Source: Mesocentrotus franciscanus
Taxonomy: Eukaryota > Echinodermata > Echinoidea > Camarodonta > Strongylocentrotidae
Assembly: GCA_037976565.1 (NCBI GenBank)
Contig: CP137666.1
Coordinates: 55,670,740 to 55,734,739, forward strand
DNA: 64,000 nt
Reading direction: 5' to 3'
Made by a program: the position numbers and the translations under genes. The notes beneath the pieces were generated by a model. The model was not told the origin of the DNA and did not search any database. It saw only the letters and a list, made by a program, of their open reading frames with translations. This document shows, piece after piece, positions 10,217-21,200 of this stretch (positions are counted from its first letter, which is position 1; every line of letters starts with the position of its first letter).

Positions 10217-11650
10217 AGGGGCGGATCTACGGGGGGTTTAGGGCGTTAACCCCCCTGGGCTGCCAAAAAAAAAAAAAAAAGAAAGAACGCAGACTGAAGA
10301 GAAGAAACCTTTCAAGTGCAAATATTGTGCGAAGATATTCAACTCATCTGGGCCCCGTCTTACAAAGAGTTGCGATTGATCCAAATCAATCGCAAGTCCT
10401 AATCAATCGCAAGTTTGAAGACTCCTATCTCTGATGTACATAGTTGCGATTGATATCGATCGCAAATAAGTTGCGATATCAACTCTTTGTAAGACAGGGC
10501 CCAGGTAACTTAACCAAACACATGATAACTGTGTATTAAACTGTTACTTGATTTAAAAAGACGTTATCACGCAATGCTTTTTATGAACTCCATTGTGTTA
10601 GTAGATGCCAAGAAACATCACTTACGGGCCGGGGGGTTCAAAATAGCACACACAAAAAGTCGCCTCGCCGCTACGCGGCTCGTGGACGATGCTCGGCATC
10701 GTCATTGGGTCAAAATATTTAAACTGTTCTTACTTGATTTAAAAAGACGTTATCATGCACAGCTTTTTATGGCCTCCATTGTGTTAGTAGATGCCAGGGA
10801 AACATCACTTACGGGAGTTCAAAATAGCCCCCAAAAAAAAAAAAAAAAAAATCGCCTCGCCGCTATGCGCCTCGTGGACGATGCTCCGCATCGTCAATTG
10901 GGTCAAACTGTTTAAACTGTTACTTGATTTAAATAGACGTTATCATGCACTGCTTTTTATGGTCTCCATTGTGTTAGTAGAAGCCAGGAAAATCTCTTCT
11001 ACGGGGGTTCAAAATAGCCCCCAAGATGCTCCGCATCGTCATTGGGTCAAACTGTTTAAACTGTTACTTGATTTTAAAAGATGTTATCATGCACTGCTTC
11101 TATGGTATCCATTGGGTTAGTAGATGCTAGTAGACGCGGCTCGTGGACTTTGCTCCGCATCGTCATTGGGTCAAACTGTTTAAACTGTTACTTGATTTAA
11201 ATAGACGTTATCATGCACTGCTTTTTATGGTCTCCGTTGTGTAAGTAGATGCCAGGAAAACAAAATAAATAAATAAATAAAAATAAAAATACTTGATTTA
11301 AAAAGACGTTATCATGCACTGCTTTTATGGTCTCCATTGTGTTTGTAAATGCCAGGAAAAGATCACTTACGGGGATTCAAAATAGTCCCCCAAAAAAAAA
11401 AAAAAAAATCGCCTCGCCGCTACGCGGCTCGTGGACGATGCTCTGCATCGTCATTGGTGTTACATGATTTAAAAAGACGTTATCATGCACTGCTTTTTAT
11501 GGTCTCCATTGTGTTAGTAGCTGCCAGGAAAACATCACGTACAGGGGTTCAAAATAGCAACAAAAAAAATCGGCTCGCCGCTTGGCGGCTCGTGGACGAT
11601 GCTCCGCATCGCCATCTGGTCAACCCTTAGCAAAAGCTAGATCCGCTCCT
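10217..11650. mobile_element. TIR element carrying a 7-unit VNTR (long copy)
   Basis: It is bounded by AGGGGCGGATCTA (10217-10229) and TAGATCCGCTCCT (11638-11650), inverse complements at 12 of 13 bases. Inside are about seven tandem units of 100-190 bp with the marker TTTAAAAAGACGTTATCATG. Each unit, when complete, includes TGGTCTCCATTGTGTTAGTA, an A-run, CGCCTCGCCGCTACGCGGCT and GATGCTCCGCATCGTC. Markers lie at about 10563, 10748, 10939, 11083, 11208, 11307 and 11480. Poly-A tracts and CGTCATTGGGTCAA blocks recur. A separate foldback MITE is nested at 10350-10503. Reading frames across the units are repeat by-products. Confidence 0.75.
10350..10503. mobile_element. Foldback MITE nested in the VNTR element, 154 bp
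   Basis: The left end GGGCCCCGTCTTACAAAGAG and right end CTCTTTGTAAGACAGGGCCC are inverted repeats. Repeated TTGCGATTGAT / ATCAATCGCAA motifs lie inside. A diverged relative lies at about 12460-12560. Confidence 0.85.
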
Positions 11651-12199
11651 GCTATTTAATCTTCACGAAGATCAATCACTCAGACGAACATATTATAACT
11701 AGACGGGAAAATGCACCTTGACATAATGACTTAGAAGAAGAAAGAAAGAAGGAGAAGAAAAAGAGGAAGAAGAAGAAGATATATATTATATACGTATATA
11801 TATATCTCAGTTCATAGGCTCTGCAAGATACATACATGTCTTGAGTTTGATGGTAATCTGTCTATTGGTTCTAATGATAATGCGATCACAAGCTATTTTT
11901 GCATACATAATATACAGTTGTGTTAAAAAACAACAACAAAACTTGAAGTTTCATAAACAAAATATATGGGGAGTAGTGACTCACTACTAGTGAGGGACAT
12001 CATCGACTAGCTAATTTGCGTACAGCCTATGTGACATATACATGTATACTGTTTTGTTTGTTTAATTTTTCTGTATTCAATTCAACTTTCAAAAATGTCG
12101 GACTCGCCCTTTAAGTGTAATAAAACAGAATTGTTAACCGATATTGTAGCCAATGATCTTCCTTTTTAAGGATTTGTTTTCCGGGTCATAGAAATAGCA
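11651..12199. other. Non-coding DNA with microsatellites
   Basis: A (GAA)n tract lies at about 11733-11780 and a (TA)n tract at 11781-11806. No gene. Confidence 0.45.
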
Positions 12200-12410
12200 G
12201 GGGTGGCCGTATTCTGGAAACGATGTTATCTTTTGTAAAAGAGTTCAAGAATTTTTAATTTAATTAATCCTTGGTTAGCGTCTGCGAAAAGATTGATGCG
12301 TTTGCATAAAATTAAAGAGCCATTTGCAAAAGCACCAATGATTAGTGTTGATGACAATTAACATTGTTTTACTTTACATGTAATATAAGTTTTCAGAATA
12401 CGCCCCTTTA
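12200..12410. mobile_element. MITE-like element, about 211 bp
   Basis: The left end GGGGTGGCCGTATTCTGGAA pairs with the right end GTTTTCAGAATACGCCCC. The interior is AT-rich and non-coding. Confidence 0.55.
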
Positions 12411-12459
12411 ACTCTTGTTGATATTATGCGAGGGAGGGAGATATTCCGTACGTTCCCAG

Positions 12460-12562
12460 GGCCTTGTCTTATACAGAATTGCAATTGATCTGAATTGATT
12501 ACAAGTCCTCCAGTCAACCATAAAATTACTACACAATTGCGATTGAGATGAAGTTGCAATCC
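12460..12562. repeat. Diverged relative of the 10350-10503 foldback
   Basis: CAGGGCCTTGTCTTATACAG followed by ATTGCAATTGATC and later ACACAATTGCGATTGAG resembles the TTGCGATTGAT foldback. The right terminal repeat is not clear, so this copy looks truncated. Confidence 0.5.
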
Positions 12563-13470
12563 ATTTGAATTTCTAGGATGAGGTTCACATATATTATATA
12601 AAAATACTTTGTGTTAGTTTCTCTTCTCATTTCAATCTCTTTGTACTACTTTACGTACCATCTCACTTTTCACAGTTCTCATATTCAATTAAAAAGGGGC
12701 ACCTACAAAGGGCAGCTTAAAATACATACATTGGTATATACCCCTACATCGTCATGATTGTGATTACACTACCAGGGATGATATTAATATTTGTTTCTTT
12801 CTTTACGTGGTACAGGATACTGCTTATAATTAAGCAACATAATTTGCAGTTTGGTGTAATACCTGGTCTGAATATTAATTTTCGAGCTCGCAAAGCGAGC
12901 GAGCAAAAATTTTAAGATTTGTGAGGTCCCAGGGCGAAAATAACATCTTATAAAAGAAGACGAAAACAAACCCTGATGAGTATTAAGCACAATCTAATGA
13001 AGAAAGACTGAAAAGATCTTATAAGTAACATAATTATAACATCTATAGATGCGCGTGAGCGTAGCGAGCAAGCTCTAGGGAAAATTAAAGTAAATGGGCT
13101 CTTAATCGCCTCAATTAGGGGTGCATGTTATGGAGAAAGGAAAAGTAGGCACTTATCAAAAGGGAAAAGGACAGTTATTAGAAATGAAAAGGTGCTCGTG
13201 TCAAAGTAAAAAGGGCAATTATCAGAGGTGAAAATGGCACTTCTTGCACCTGAAAGGGAACACTCAACAGAGAGGAAAAGGACAGTTAGTAGAAGATAAA
13301 AGAGGGGCACTTGAACCATGTAAAAATGGGCTTTGGGGGTACCTGAAAAAGTGGGGGCACAGTCAGGGGCGTAGACAACGGGGGGGATGAGGGGGATGCA
13401 TCCCCCCCACCGCACAAGGTGGGGGGGATGGCATGTACAATCATCCCCCCCAGGTTTTGGGGAATGATAT
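12563..13470. other. Non-coding DNA with G/C-rich repeat debris
   Basis: Blocks such as CTCGCAAAGCGAGCGAGC (about 12886) and GTGAGCGTAGCGAGC (about 13056), a run of about 30-bp AAAAGGG(A/C)A units at 13135-13330, and a GGGGGGGATG inverted block at 13380-13450 are all repeat-like. No gene. Confidence 0.5.
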
Positions 13471-13483
13471 TTGCTTACTTAAT

Positions 13484-13585
13484 AAGTCATAATGATGATA
13501 ATAATAGTAGTAATAATAATGATAACAATTATAATATTAATAATAATAATAATTATGATGATAATAATAATAATCCTCATCATTA
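13484..13585. repeat. Imperfect (AAT/GAT)n microsatellite
   Basis: ATGATGATAATAATAGTAGT-type trinucleotide repeats. The Asn-rich frame through it is low-complexity. Confidence 0.85.
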
Positions 13586-13670
13586 TTGTAATTGTGTTTA
13601 TTGTTATTAGCCGCATTCACACGGTGAAAGCCAATTCAGACGGTAAAAAAAAGAAAATCTTACAAGTATT

Positions 13671-13712
13671 TTGTGGTTATCTTGTGGTTTGGAAACCACA
13701 AGATAACCACAA
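13671..13712. repeat. Perfect palindrome, 20-bp arms with 2-nt centre
   Basis: TTGTGGTTATCTTGTGGTTT, then GG, then its exact inverse complement. Partial copies of the AACCACAAGATAACCACAAG arm recur at about 13756-13772 and 13798-13818, the last running straight into an (ATT)n microsatellite. Confidence 0.9.
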
Positions 13713-13817
13713 GATTAATCGCGCATTTGCAGTGCGCGCAATCTCGTGGTGTGGAAACCAAAAGATAACCACGAGTTTTGCGTGTTCAAATGGGGCAAAC
13801 CACAAGATAACCACAAG

Positions 13818-13879
<62 letters not shown>

Positions 13880-13888
13880 TACTATTAT
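13818..13888 (+). repeat. (ATT)n microsatellite
   Basis: About 23 consecutive ATT units, ending with ACTATTACTATTA. The poly-leucine frame here is an artefact. Confidence 0.95.
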
Positions 13889-14430
13889 AAGACTGAGATC
13901 AAATAGAAATTAATAATGCCCTAATTTGAAACGATGCAATGCCGTTATGGTTCCGATTTCTTCACAAACTTACAAAGCAGTATTGTTACTCCATGGATCA
14001 TAGTGATACTGTTTATGTTTTTTGTATCTGTATGTTAATGAGCCGCCAGCCAATATCCATCTATGGATACTATGCCTGTTTCTTTGAGGTAAAAAAAAGC
14101 ATAGTATTTACGTATACATTATGCTTTATAATGAACAGACATATTGTTCAAAGTTTAATCGTTATTTGTTTGTTGTTTATGTGTTCTATTCACAAATGGC
14201 CACAGAGGCTGTTTTCATTCATAACCACATACCCCTATCAAGACAACAAAGACTATACCTGCGTGTACACAGTTGACATTGGTTTTTTTCTGAAGAGGTG
14301 TAACAGCAAAATTCACAGAGATAAATAAATACGTAGTGTGGTTCAATATGCAATACTATGTGTCAGTCCATTCTGTATTCGTATGCCACGGTGTGTAGAT
14401 CTTGTCGATGTATGTCTGTCCATTCAAGGC
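13889..14430. other. Non-coding; one unsupported 129-codon open frame
   Basis: An open frame at 13939-14328 (+) has a hydrophobic middle segment but no recognisable domain and no splice or promoter evidence. I treat it as chance. Confidence 0.35.
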
Positions 14431-14435
14431 GTAGT

Positions 14436-14515
14436 ATGTGTGTGTGTGTGTGTGTGTGCGTGAGTATGTGTGTGTGTGTGTGAGTATGTGTGTGTGCGTG
14501 CACGCTTGTGTGTGT
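14436..14515 (+). repeat. (TG)n microsatellite
   Basis: TGTG runs interrupted by TGAGTA and TGCG. The Cys/Val frames are artefacts. Confidence 0.95.
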
Positions 14516-14539
14516 TATTTTACCTCATTAAGTATGCAT

Positions 14540-14750
14540 CAGATTGCACGATTTCAAGTTCAAAATTGCAAAAGCTCCCTACCGTGGGGGGACACCCTCC
14601 CACACCTCTCGCCGGTCGCTGGCCTCGCCGGGCGCCGCGCTCACTAGCGTTGGCAGCCCAGTCATCCCCCAGGTGTACGAACCTGTCTACGCCACTGGGC
14701 ACAGTGCCCCCCACCGGGAGTGCCGCCTCTGGCATAATGGGCAAAAGTGA
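14540..14750. repeat. GC-rich repeat fragment of unknown family
   Basis: This is a sharply GC-rich island in AT-rich DNA, starting at CACGATTTCAAGTTCAAAAT and running through GGGGGGACACCCTCCCAC and GCCACTGGGCACAGTGCCCC. It has several internal inverted blocks and open frames on both strands, as GC-rich repeats often do. No protein family is recognisable. Confidence 0.4.
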
Positions 14751-14979
14751 GAGAAAACCTGAGAAATCATGTCATTTCAGCAACATTTGTATATTACTGG
14801 TATCGAATTATAAATAAACCACGTTTAAATTTTATTTGGGGGGTCAACTGCCCCCCCATCAGTTCGCCAGTGCATGAAAGAACATTTTATCCGTGATATA
14901 TGATCGAGATAGGCATAAAGAAAGTATATCTTTTGATCAAAATGCAATTTAATGAAATTTCTTGCATTCAACAAAGGGT

Positions 14980-15190
14980 ATAATGTGAGGGGATGACATC
15001 AGATTTAGAGAACGCGTTGCCAATTTGTCTCACTGATTTGAAGTATTTCATGAAGGGTTATGGATTTTAAAAATCCACAACTTTCTTATTTATTGTCCGA
15101 TTTTTCTCAAACCTTCACTGACCTTTTCTTCTCATTTTTCTCCTTGTACTAAAACAAACTTATTATCAGGGTGGACTTCCCCTTTAAGTT
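14980..15190. repeat. Half copy of the TTAAAGG..CCACCTTGATAT foldback family
   Basis: The stretch ending TCAGGGTGGACTTCCCCTTTAA matches the right end of the element at 18593-18922 (AAGGTGGATTTCCCCCTTTT), including the upstream TTTTTCTCAAACCTTC region. The left end was not found. Confidence 0.5.
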
Positions 15191-15260
15191 TCATCGGATG
15201 CCAACAGAGCACTTTCTTGACCATTATGTCATACACATTAAATTTAAAATATAGATAACT

Positions 15261-15263
15261 CTC

Positions 15264-15301
<38 letters not shown>
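15261..15301 (+). repeat. (CT)n microsatellite
   Basis: About 18-20 CT units immediately before a TTAATTATAC stretch. Confidence 0.95.
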
Positions 15302-15303
<2 letters not shown>

Positions 15304-17880
15304 TTATACTTTCGATTCTCATGATATTTCTCCTGCAAATCACTCCCCCAAAATCCATGTATCCTTTTTATAACTTAAGAAGAAACACATTGGTTTGGAA
15401 ATAAAAACATACCACATGTGTAGACTGGTGAACACAGAAAGCTAGGAGTACTTTGCATTTATGGAAGGATGTTTAATTTAATATAATACATACATCTCAA
15501 ATAATGAGACCTAGGCAGGCGTACATAGAGAAAGAGAAATGTGTAACTTAATTCTACATAATCAGGCCTTAACTAATAAAACAAACAAAAAACTATGTTT
15601 TGTTTGAATATTGATAGCATCAATTTTTGCAATTGGTCTGCTTTCATTGTTCCTCCATGATTACATAACACTTCCCTGAACACATAGTAAAATTCAAATA
15701 AAAGGATAACTTTGACCATAACTTTGTATTGTTCACATCATATGTATCTTTCTCATTGACATTGTACTGATTTATGCTGCAAGGTGAAAACTCAAATATA
15801 CCCCCATATATATGACAAACTGTCTATCCATGCTTCTATTTGGGCCGAAATTTGTCTTATTTTTAGAAGATGGTTGTCAGGAGGTATTGCATAAATACAA
15901 CTTCAAGTACATTTTCTCATCACTCCATCACACGTACAGCGTACATGAATGATATACTTCACAAAATGAAGCAGTCAATGGTTTCTATACATGGTGAATA
16001 AATAATTGAGTAAGAGTTCTTTGAACAGTTAACCAATTGGTAAGAGCAAGCCGTTCAAAATGTGATAGACTTTGCATCATACATGTACATGTAGCGGACT
16101 GTCCATTCTGTTTCAATCATCACAACAAAAGTTGAAGATCATTGCCTGTAACAAGGCATGATTTCTTTGATGTATAACACAAACGATACCTCCTAACAAA
16201 ATGACCAAAACTAAATCTGGGTACAAAGAGGCAACTGTTGATGAAATACCTTGTTTTAAAGAACATATTTATAAGTAGTGATGAATGCTTAAAAATATCA
16301 ACAAAAGGCAAGTGAAAAGAGCAACTTTCCTTCTTATTAGGGGATCAAGGGTAAGGTTTCAGCTCTATTCAGGGGATATTGCTGATATTCTTTCATTAAC
16401 ATTTCCTAAAATTGTTAAAATTTGAAACCAGCAACTAATCATTACATCTTAAGCAATGATATACACAAAGTATCATTTCCTTTGAACCGCAAGCATTAGA
16501 GCTGACTGAATTATATTCAGAAGCCCTTACAAAATACCCATGAATTATGAAGGGTAAATTTCACTAACATACTCAAAATTTATCCTCTATAGTATTAAAA
16601 ACTGTTTAGAGTAAAATGAAAATTGAACAAAGTAAGTAATCTAATGTCTCTTTCACATAATCATAGGTACACTAATAAAAGAGCATTCACAAACTCTTTA
16701 CACTTCTGTACAATTTGTTTTGCACAGTCCCAGTATAAAGAAACCCAAGTGACAAAACCGCTAATTCAAAGAACGGTTTCAAAAAGAAAAAAAAGGAAGA
16801 TCAGGAGACATGCAAAAAGAGGACACTACTTGTCAATGTGAGTTGATGAAATCTTTCCTATGTAACTTTCTCATTGCATTTGGTTGACTTCACTACACAT
16901 ATGTCAAATATTTCCCCTAAACTGACAACTACAAAGTATAATGAATTTTCATTACTGCTACAAGCCAAAAGCAATAAATACAATATCACCCATGCTTCCA
17001 CAATATTATAAAGTACAGTCATGTATCACATCATGCATATCAGGTGTATTTTGAGCAAGTTAAAGAAATGCTATTTAATTTTGCTCAATTGATATAAGCT
17101 TTTCACAAATAAAATCTCATAAATTCATCTACTGCAAAAGCAATATCATTAACAAGATGGTAAGAAAGATATAGGAGAGAGGTAAACAAAGGTCATGCAT
17201 TCAATGTTTGATTTGAATTTTTTAGATATTCTGCATACTGTTACTTAAAATCATCTCCAAGGAACTACAAACTATCATTAGGAAGAAGGAATAAATTGTT
17301 ATCATAGGGAAATTATGGAGAGATATAGATCAAATCTACTTAATGTACACTGCAATGCAGAAGAACAAACAGCCGTATACCAGTAAATATTTTTCAAGAC
17401 ACTAGATCCAGGATAAGATACAGGGTAGGAGTGATAACCATAAATAATTATTTGATGTAAATAGTCTCCACCACAAGAAAGGAGCACCCTGAGAAGAAAG
17501 TAATTATGCTAGTTTGACAATTAGGAAGGTAATGGTTGGAAATTATACTCATGGACATCGCTTCATGAAACGGTCATAATGACAAGTTCACGACATCACA
17601 TTGAAAAGCGTATTAAATTTAATACACGGGTTTCAATAGATTGTCAGCCAACTTGTACTTATGCTGGTTTCGTGAAAAGCTGCAATGGTTTCTTTGATAC
17701 GGACTAAAAGTAAAATATAAATCTAAAAGAAAGAGGTTAACAGTGGAAATTTAACATAAAGTACAGGATGAGAGAAAGGGAGTGAGAGAGAGAGAGAGAG
17801 AAAACAGAAAGGAAACCTACTATACACATCCTTAGCCTTATCCTTGCATCTTCATACATAAAAGAAAAATTACCAAAATC
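15302..17880. other. AT-rich flank downstream of SARS1
   Basis: No gene or clear mobile element. A short (GA)n lies at about 17785-17801. Part could belong to an extended SARS1 3' UTR, since this stretch lacks the repeat density seen to its left, but nothing in the sequence settles this. Confidence 0.4.
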
Positions 17881-17888
17881 AGACAATA

Positions 17889-17894
17889 TTTATT
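17889..17894 (-). terminator. SARS1: Candidate SARS1 polyadenylation signal
   Basis: AATAAA on the minus strand, about 165 nt beyond the expected SARS1 stop. It is the first such hexamer I noticed downstream. Actual use is not shown. Confidence 0.4.
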
Positions 17895-18056
17895 CATTAG
17901 GACAATTTAGGCCAACTGCAAAGAGTTTCACTATGCATTTGCAAGGAGTATGTTTTGAAACATAAGAGGGTTACTGGGTCTAAAATCTTTGAAGCATTGC
18001 AAAAAGAAAGATGGGAGGTTACAATTTAGAATCTACTATGAATCCATGTGCAGACA

Positions 18057-18237
18057 TCATTGGTCCACAGCCATGCTTTCCATTCCTTTTGCAATACCCT
18101 CTCCAGCAGTTGCTGCTGCATCTCCACTCTCCTGTGCTTTTCCTTCTTCTTTCCTCCCTCTTTCTGTTTCTTCTCTTTCTTGGTTTGTTGCTCATCAATT
18201 GGTGATGGTTTGGTGAACTTGATGAATTCTTTGTACT
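18057..18237 (-). CDS. SARS1: SARS1 exon 11 (tail; one-base frame break)
   Basis: It begins [20 protein letters not shown] and continues through Lys-rich [15 protein letters not shown]. Around the A-run at 18141-18138 (four A on the minus strand) one more A is needed. The frame then reads [19 protein letters not shown] and ends ESMAVDQ-stop (TGA at 18059-18057). That frame is open and of normal composition. Without the base the frame runs on to 18026 with a Trp-rich tail unlike the family. The acceptor follows a long pyrimidine tract. Confidence 0.85.
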
Positions 18238-21200
18238 CTGAAAAAAAGAAAAAAAAAGTTAAAGGGAAATTTTTGTCAGTCATATGATGGCAAAACATAT
18301 TGTAAAGAATAAATACGTAACAAAATCATTATGCGTCATTTAATGACTGCATCTGATGCCTGTGCTACATGGACCTTGATTCAAGGCAATGAATCTAAAG
18401 GCTTTTTATAAAGACAGTGTCATCTTACTTTACAAGTGTGCTTTGGATTTATTATGTCAGTTTATTTGTTTTTTAGTCTGGAATGGCAAGTTTAAGCATT
18501 TGTCTTATCAAATAAAATCCTTTCTTAGGACTTAATCTATATTGACATGATGACTGGCTATCAACAGACCCTAAACTATCTCTAATGTCCACTTAAAGGA
18601 GGAAGTGCATCCTGATATGAAGTAAGTTTGAATAGCAGCAGGGAAATTAGAGATAAAGATCAGTACAAGTTTGAGCAAAATCTGGTTACAAATAGGAAAC
18701 ATAAATTGGCAACTCTGCGATGTATCATGCTACGTCCTCTAACATTTACTTTGTACAGAAAAGGAAATCGTTTATCAATTTGTGTTTGATTGATTACAAC
18801 TCCAAAAATTGATACCTTTCTCATTTTTTATCAGATTTTGATCAAACTTTCAATCATCAGTTTCTCTCATTTGTGGCTTTCATTAAAACCAACTAATATC
18901 AAGGTGGATTTCCCCCTTTTAATAGTAGGAGGTGAACCCTATACCCCATAGTAATGTTTTTTTCCTGCATTTGTCTCAATAATGTGGTACTTTGAAAGTT
19001 TTCTCCACACAAAAAGCACATTTTTCAGGGGACAAAAATGTCTGTTTTCACAATCTTGGGGATCAATGTAAATACGTGACTGTCATTTGCCATTGAATCC
19101 CATTAGTGCCCAGCCTAGCATTATCTAAAGATAAAGTCCAGTTCTGGTCATGCAATGAGAATGAGAAAGAAACTGCTTGAAAGCAATTTAGAAAGGTTGA
19201 TTATAGATAACAGAAATTGGTTTATACTGTGAGGTTTTGGAATCATCAAACTGATAAGAAATGGACTAAATCTTGATGAAAAAGCATGCAATGTGCACAG
19301 AAATGGCTATATGGGAAAAACAAACATGTGGCAAGACTGTTGGGTCCAATACTTCAGCCTTTTTCTTGCCTTATTTGAATATAATAACAATCCTTTTAAG
19401 GCCACTTCTATTATGACTTTCTTCCAAACTGACATAAAAAGAAATAAAAAACCCACAAATTTCTTTCCACTCTTACCTGGATTAAATTTTGTCTTTAGTA
19501 ATGATTGAATGTATATAGCACCTATTCCAAAGGATATAAGAAGTTTAAGTAGAATAAAGAAAAGGTATGTATTAGATGTTTTTCAAAAGATCAAGTGAGG
19601 TATTAAGTAGAATAAAGAAAAGGTATGTATTAGATGTTTTACAAAGAGATCAAGTGAGGAGATCAAGTGAGGTATTCTTTCTTTCTTAGGAATGCAGGAA
19701 GGTCGTTCAAGAGCATTCCATGGGGAAATGGATTGAAGGATTTAAGGTCAGCATGTTTACAGGTATGGGAATCTTCTGAAAGATGATGACTCACCTGGAG
19801 GCATGAACTCTCTGATAGCTTCTGGAATCACTATACCGGTCTCGGTTTGGTTGTTTTCTAAGATAGCACACACCACTCGTGTGTTGGCACACATAGTAGC
19901 ATTCAACATGTGCACATACTCTGCCTGCAAACAAAAGTTAGAAAAGTTACTATTTCAGTTGAGCCTGCATGTAAAGGCCACTCAAAGGAAAAGTAAACAA
20001 GTGAAACGCCTCGGCGGTCTCGCCTGCATTACGCAATTCGGCATTACGCAATTCGATATGATGAAAAATTGAGGTTGGGACATTATTTTTATAGGCAGGG
20101 TGGCCCATTTGCAGACCCCCGAAAATTAAATCCTCTGAATATAATAAGCATTTTGAAGTGAATATTGATATAATGATATATTGATACAATATAATGAGAT
20201 TTAGTGTATGGGTAAGAATATAAATGTTTCAATGCTTGTCAGTAATTTACAAATAAAGTTACCGGTATCTAATAAACTTTTTAAGAAAAGAGGATTTTTC
20301 AGCATTTTGTGTAAAAACAATTGGAAGGTAGAGCCCATCTACATCACATCACGTCTCATTAGCATAATGAGAACATTATTATGAGAAATACTCCAATATA
20401 TATTATCGAAACATCAATATTGTCACCTAGCTGTAACTGATCATGTACATACTAGGCCTGGGATCGAATACTAAAATTACTATTACAATATTCATGGGAA
20501 AGTACTTGAATGATTTGAATATTTACTTTCATGAAATATGAACAAATAACAACAATTTATTTATTAAATCTCATATTAAATTTTGAGAACATAATCCAAG
20601 TCTACTGACCTAAAATGACCTTTGACCTTGACTTTGTGACCTGGAATTTGTGTCACATGATTTGTGATACTGATAGCCCTTGGGTACAAGTTTCATGGAA
20701 TTTGAACAAACACTTTTGAAATTATGCTAAAATTTCAAAATCTTGATGTTGATGCCACAACAAAGTCTAAGTTTCCAGACCTGAAATGACATTTGACCTT
20801 TACTTTGTCACCTTAAAGACTAATAACATGATTGGTGATACTTGATAACCCTTATGTTCAAGTTTCATGGAATAGGAATGTATACTTTCAAAATTATGAT
20901 AACAATTAAAAAAGTCTTAGCCTGATGCCACAACATACATGTAGTTAAGTTTGTTGACCTGAAATGACCTTTGACCTTGACCTAGTGGGCTGAAATTCTA
21001 CTCACATGATTGGGGATACTTGATAACCCTTTAGTCTAAGTTTTATTGAATAAGAACTTATACTTTCAAAATTATATTACAAATTCAAAAACTTAACCTC
21101 GGGTTAAGTTTTTGATGATGATGCCACAACATAGTCTAAGTTTGTTGACCTGAAATGACCTTTGACCTTGACTTTGTGACCTGAAATTTTCCTCACATGA

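Larger units (their letters stand above)
18238..19794 (-). other. SARS1: SARS1 intron 10
   Basis: 1.56 kb, AT-rich. It contains a 330-bp foldback element (18593-18922) and a 58-bp tandem duplication (19545-19674). No other gene was seen. Confidence 0.8.

Noticed and set aside
10574..11630. Overlapping open frames of 93-113 codons repeating [14 protein letters not shown]
   Set aside because: They are translations of the VNTR units in a non-autonomous element. The frame is broken between units and contains poly-Lys from A-runs.
13939..14328. 129-codon open frame on the plus strand with a hydrophobic segment
   Set aside because: No recognisable domain, no splice context and biased Cys/Tyr/Phe composition as expected from AT-rich DNA; best treated as chance.
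14540..14750. GC-rich island considered as a gene exon or CpG-island promoter
   Set aside because: Open on several frames of both strands with internal inverted blocks and no recognisable protein; more like a fragment of a GC-rich dispersed repeat.
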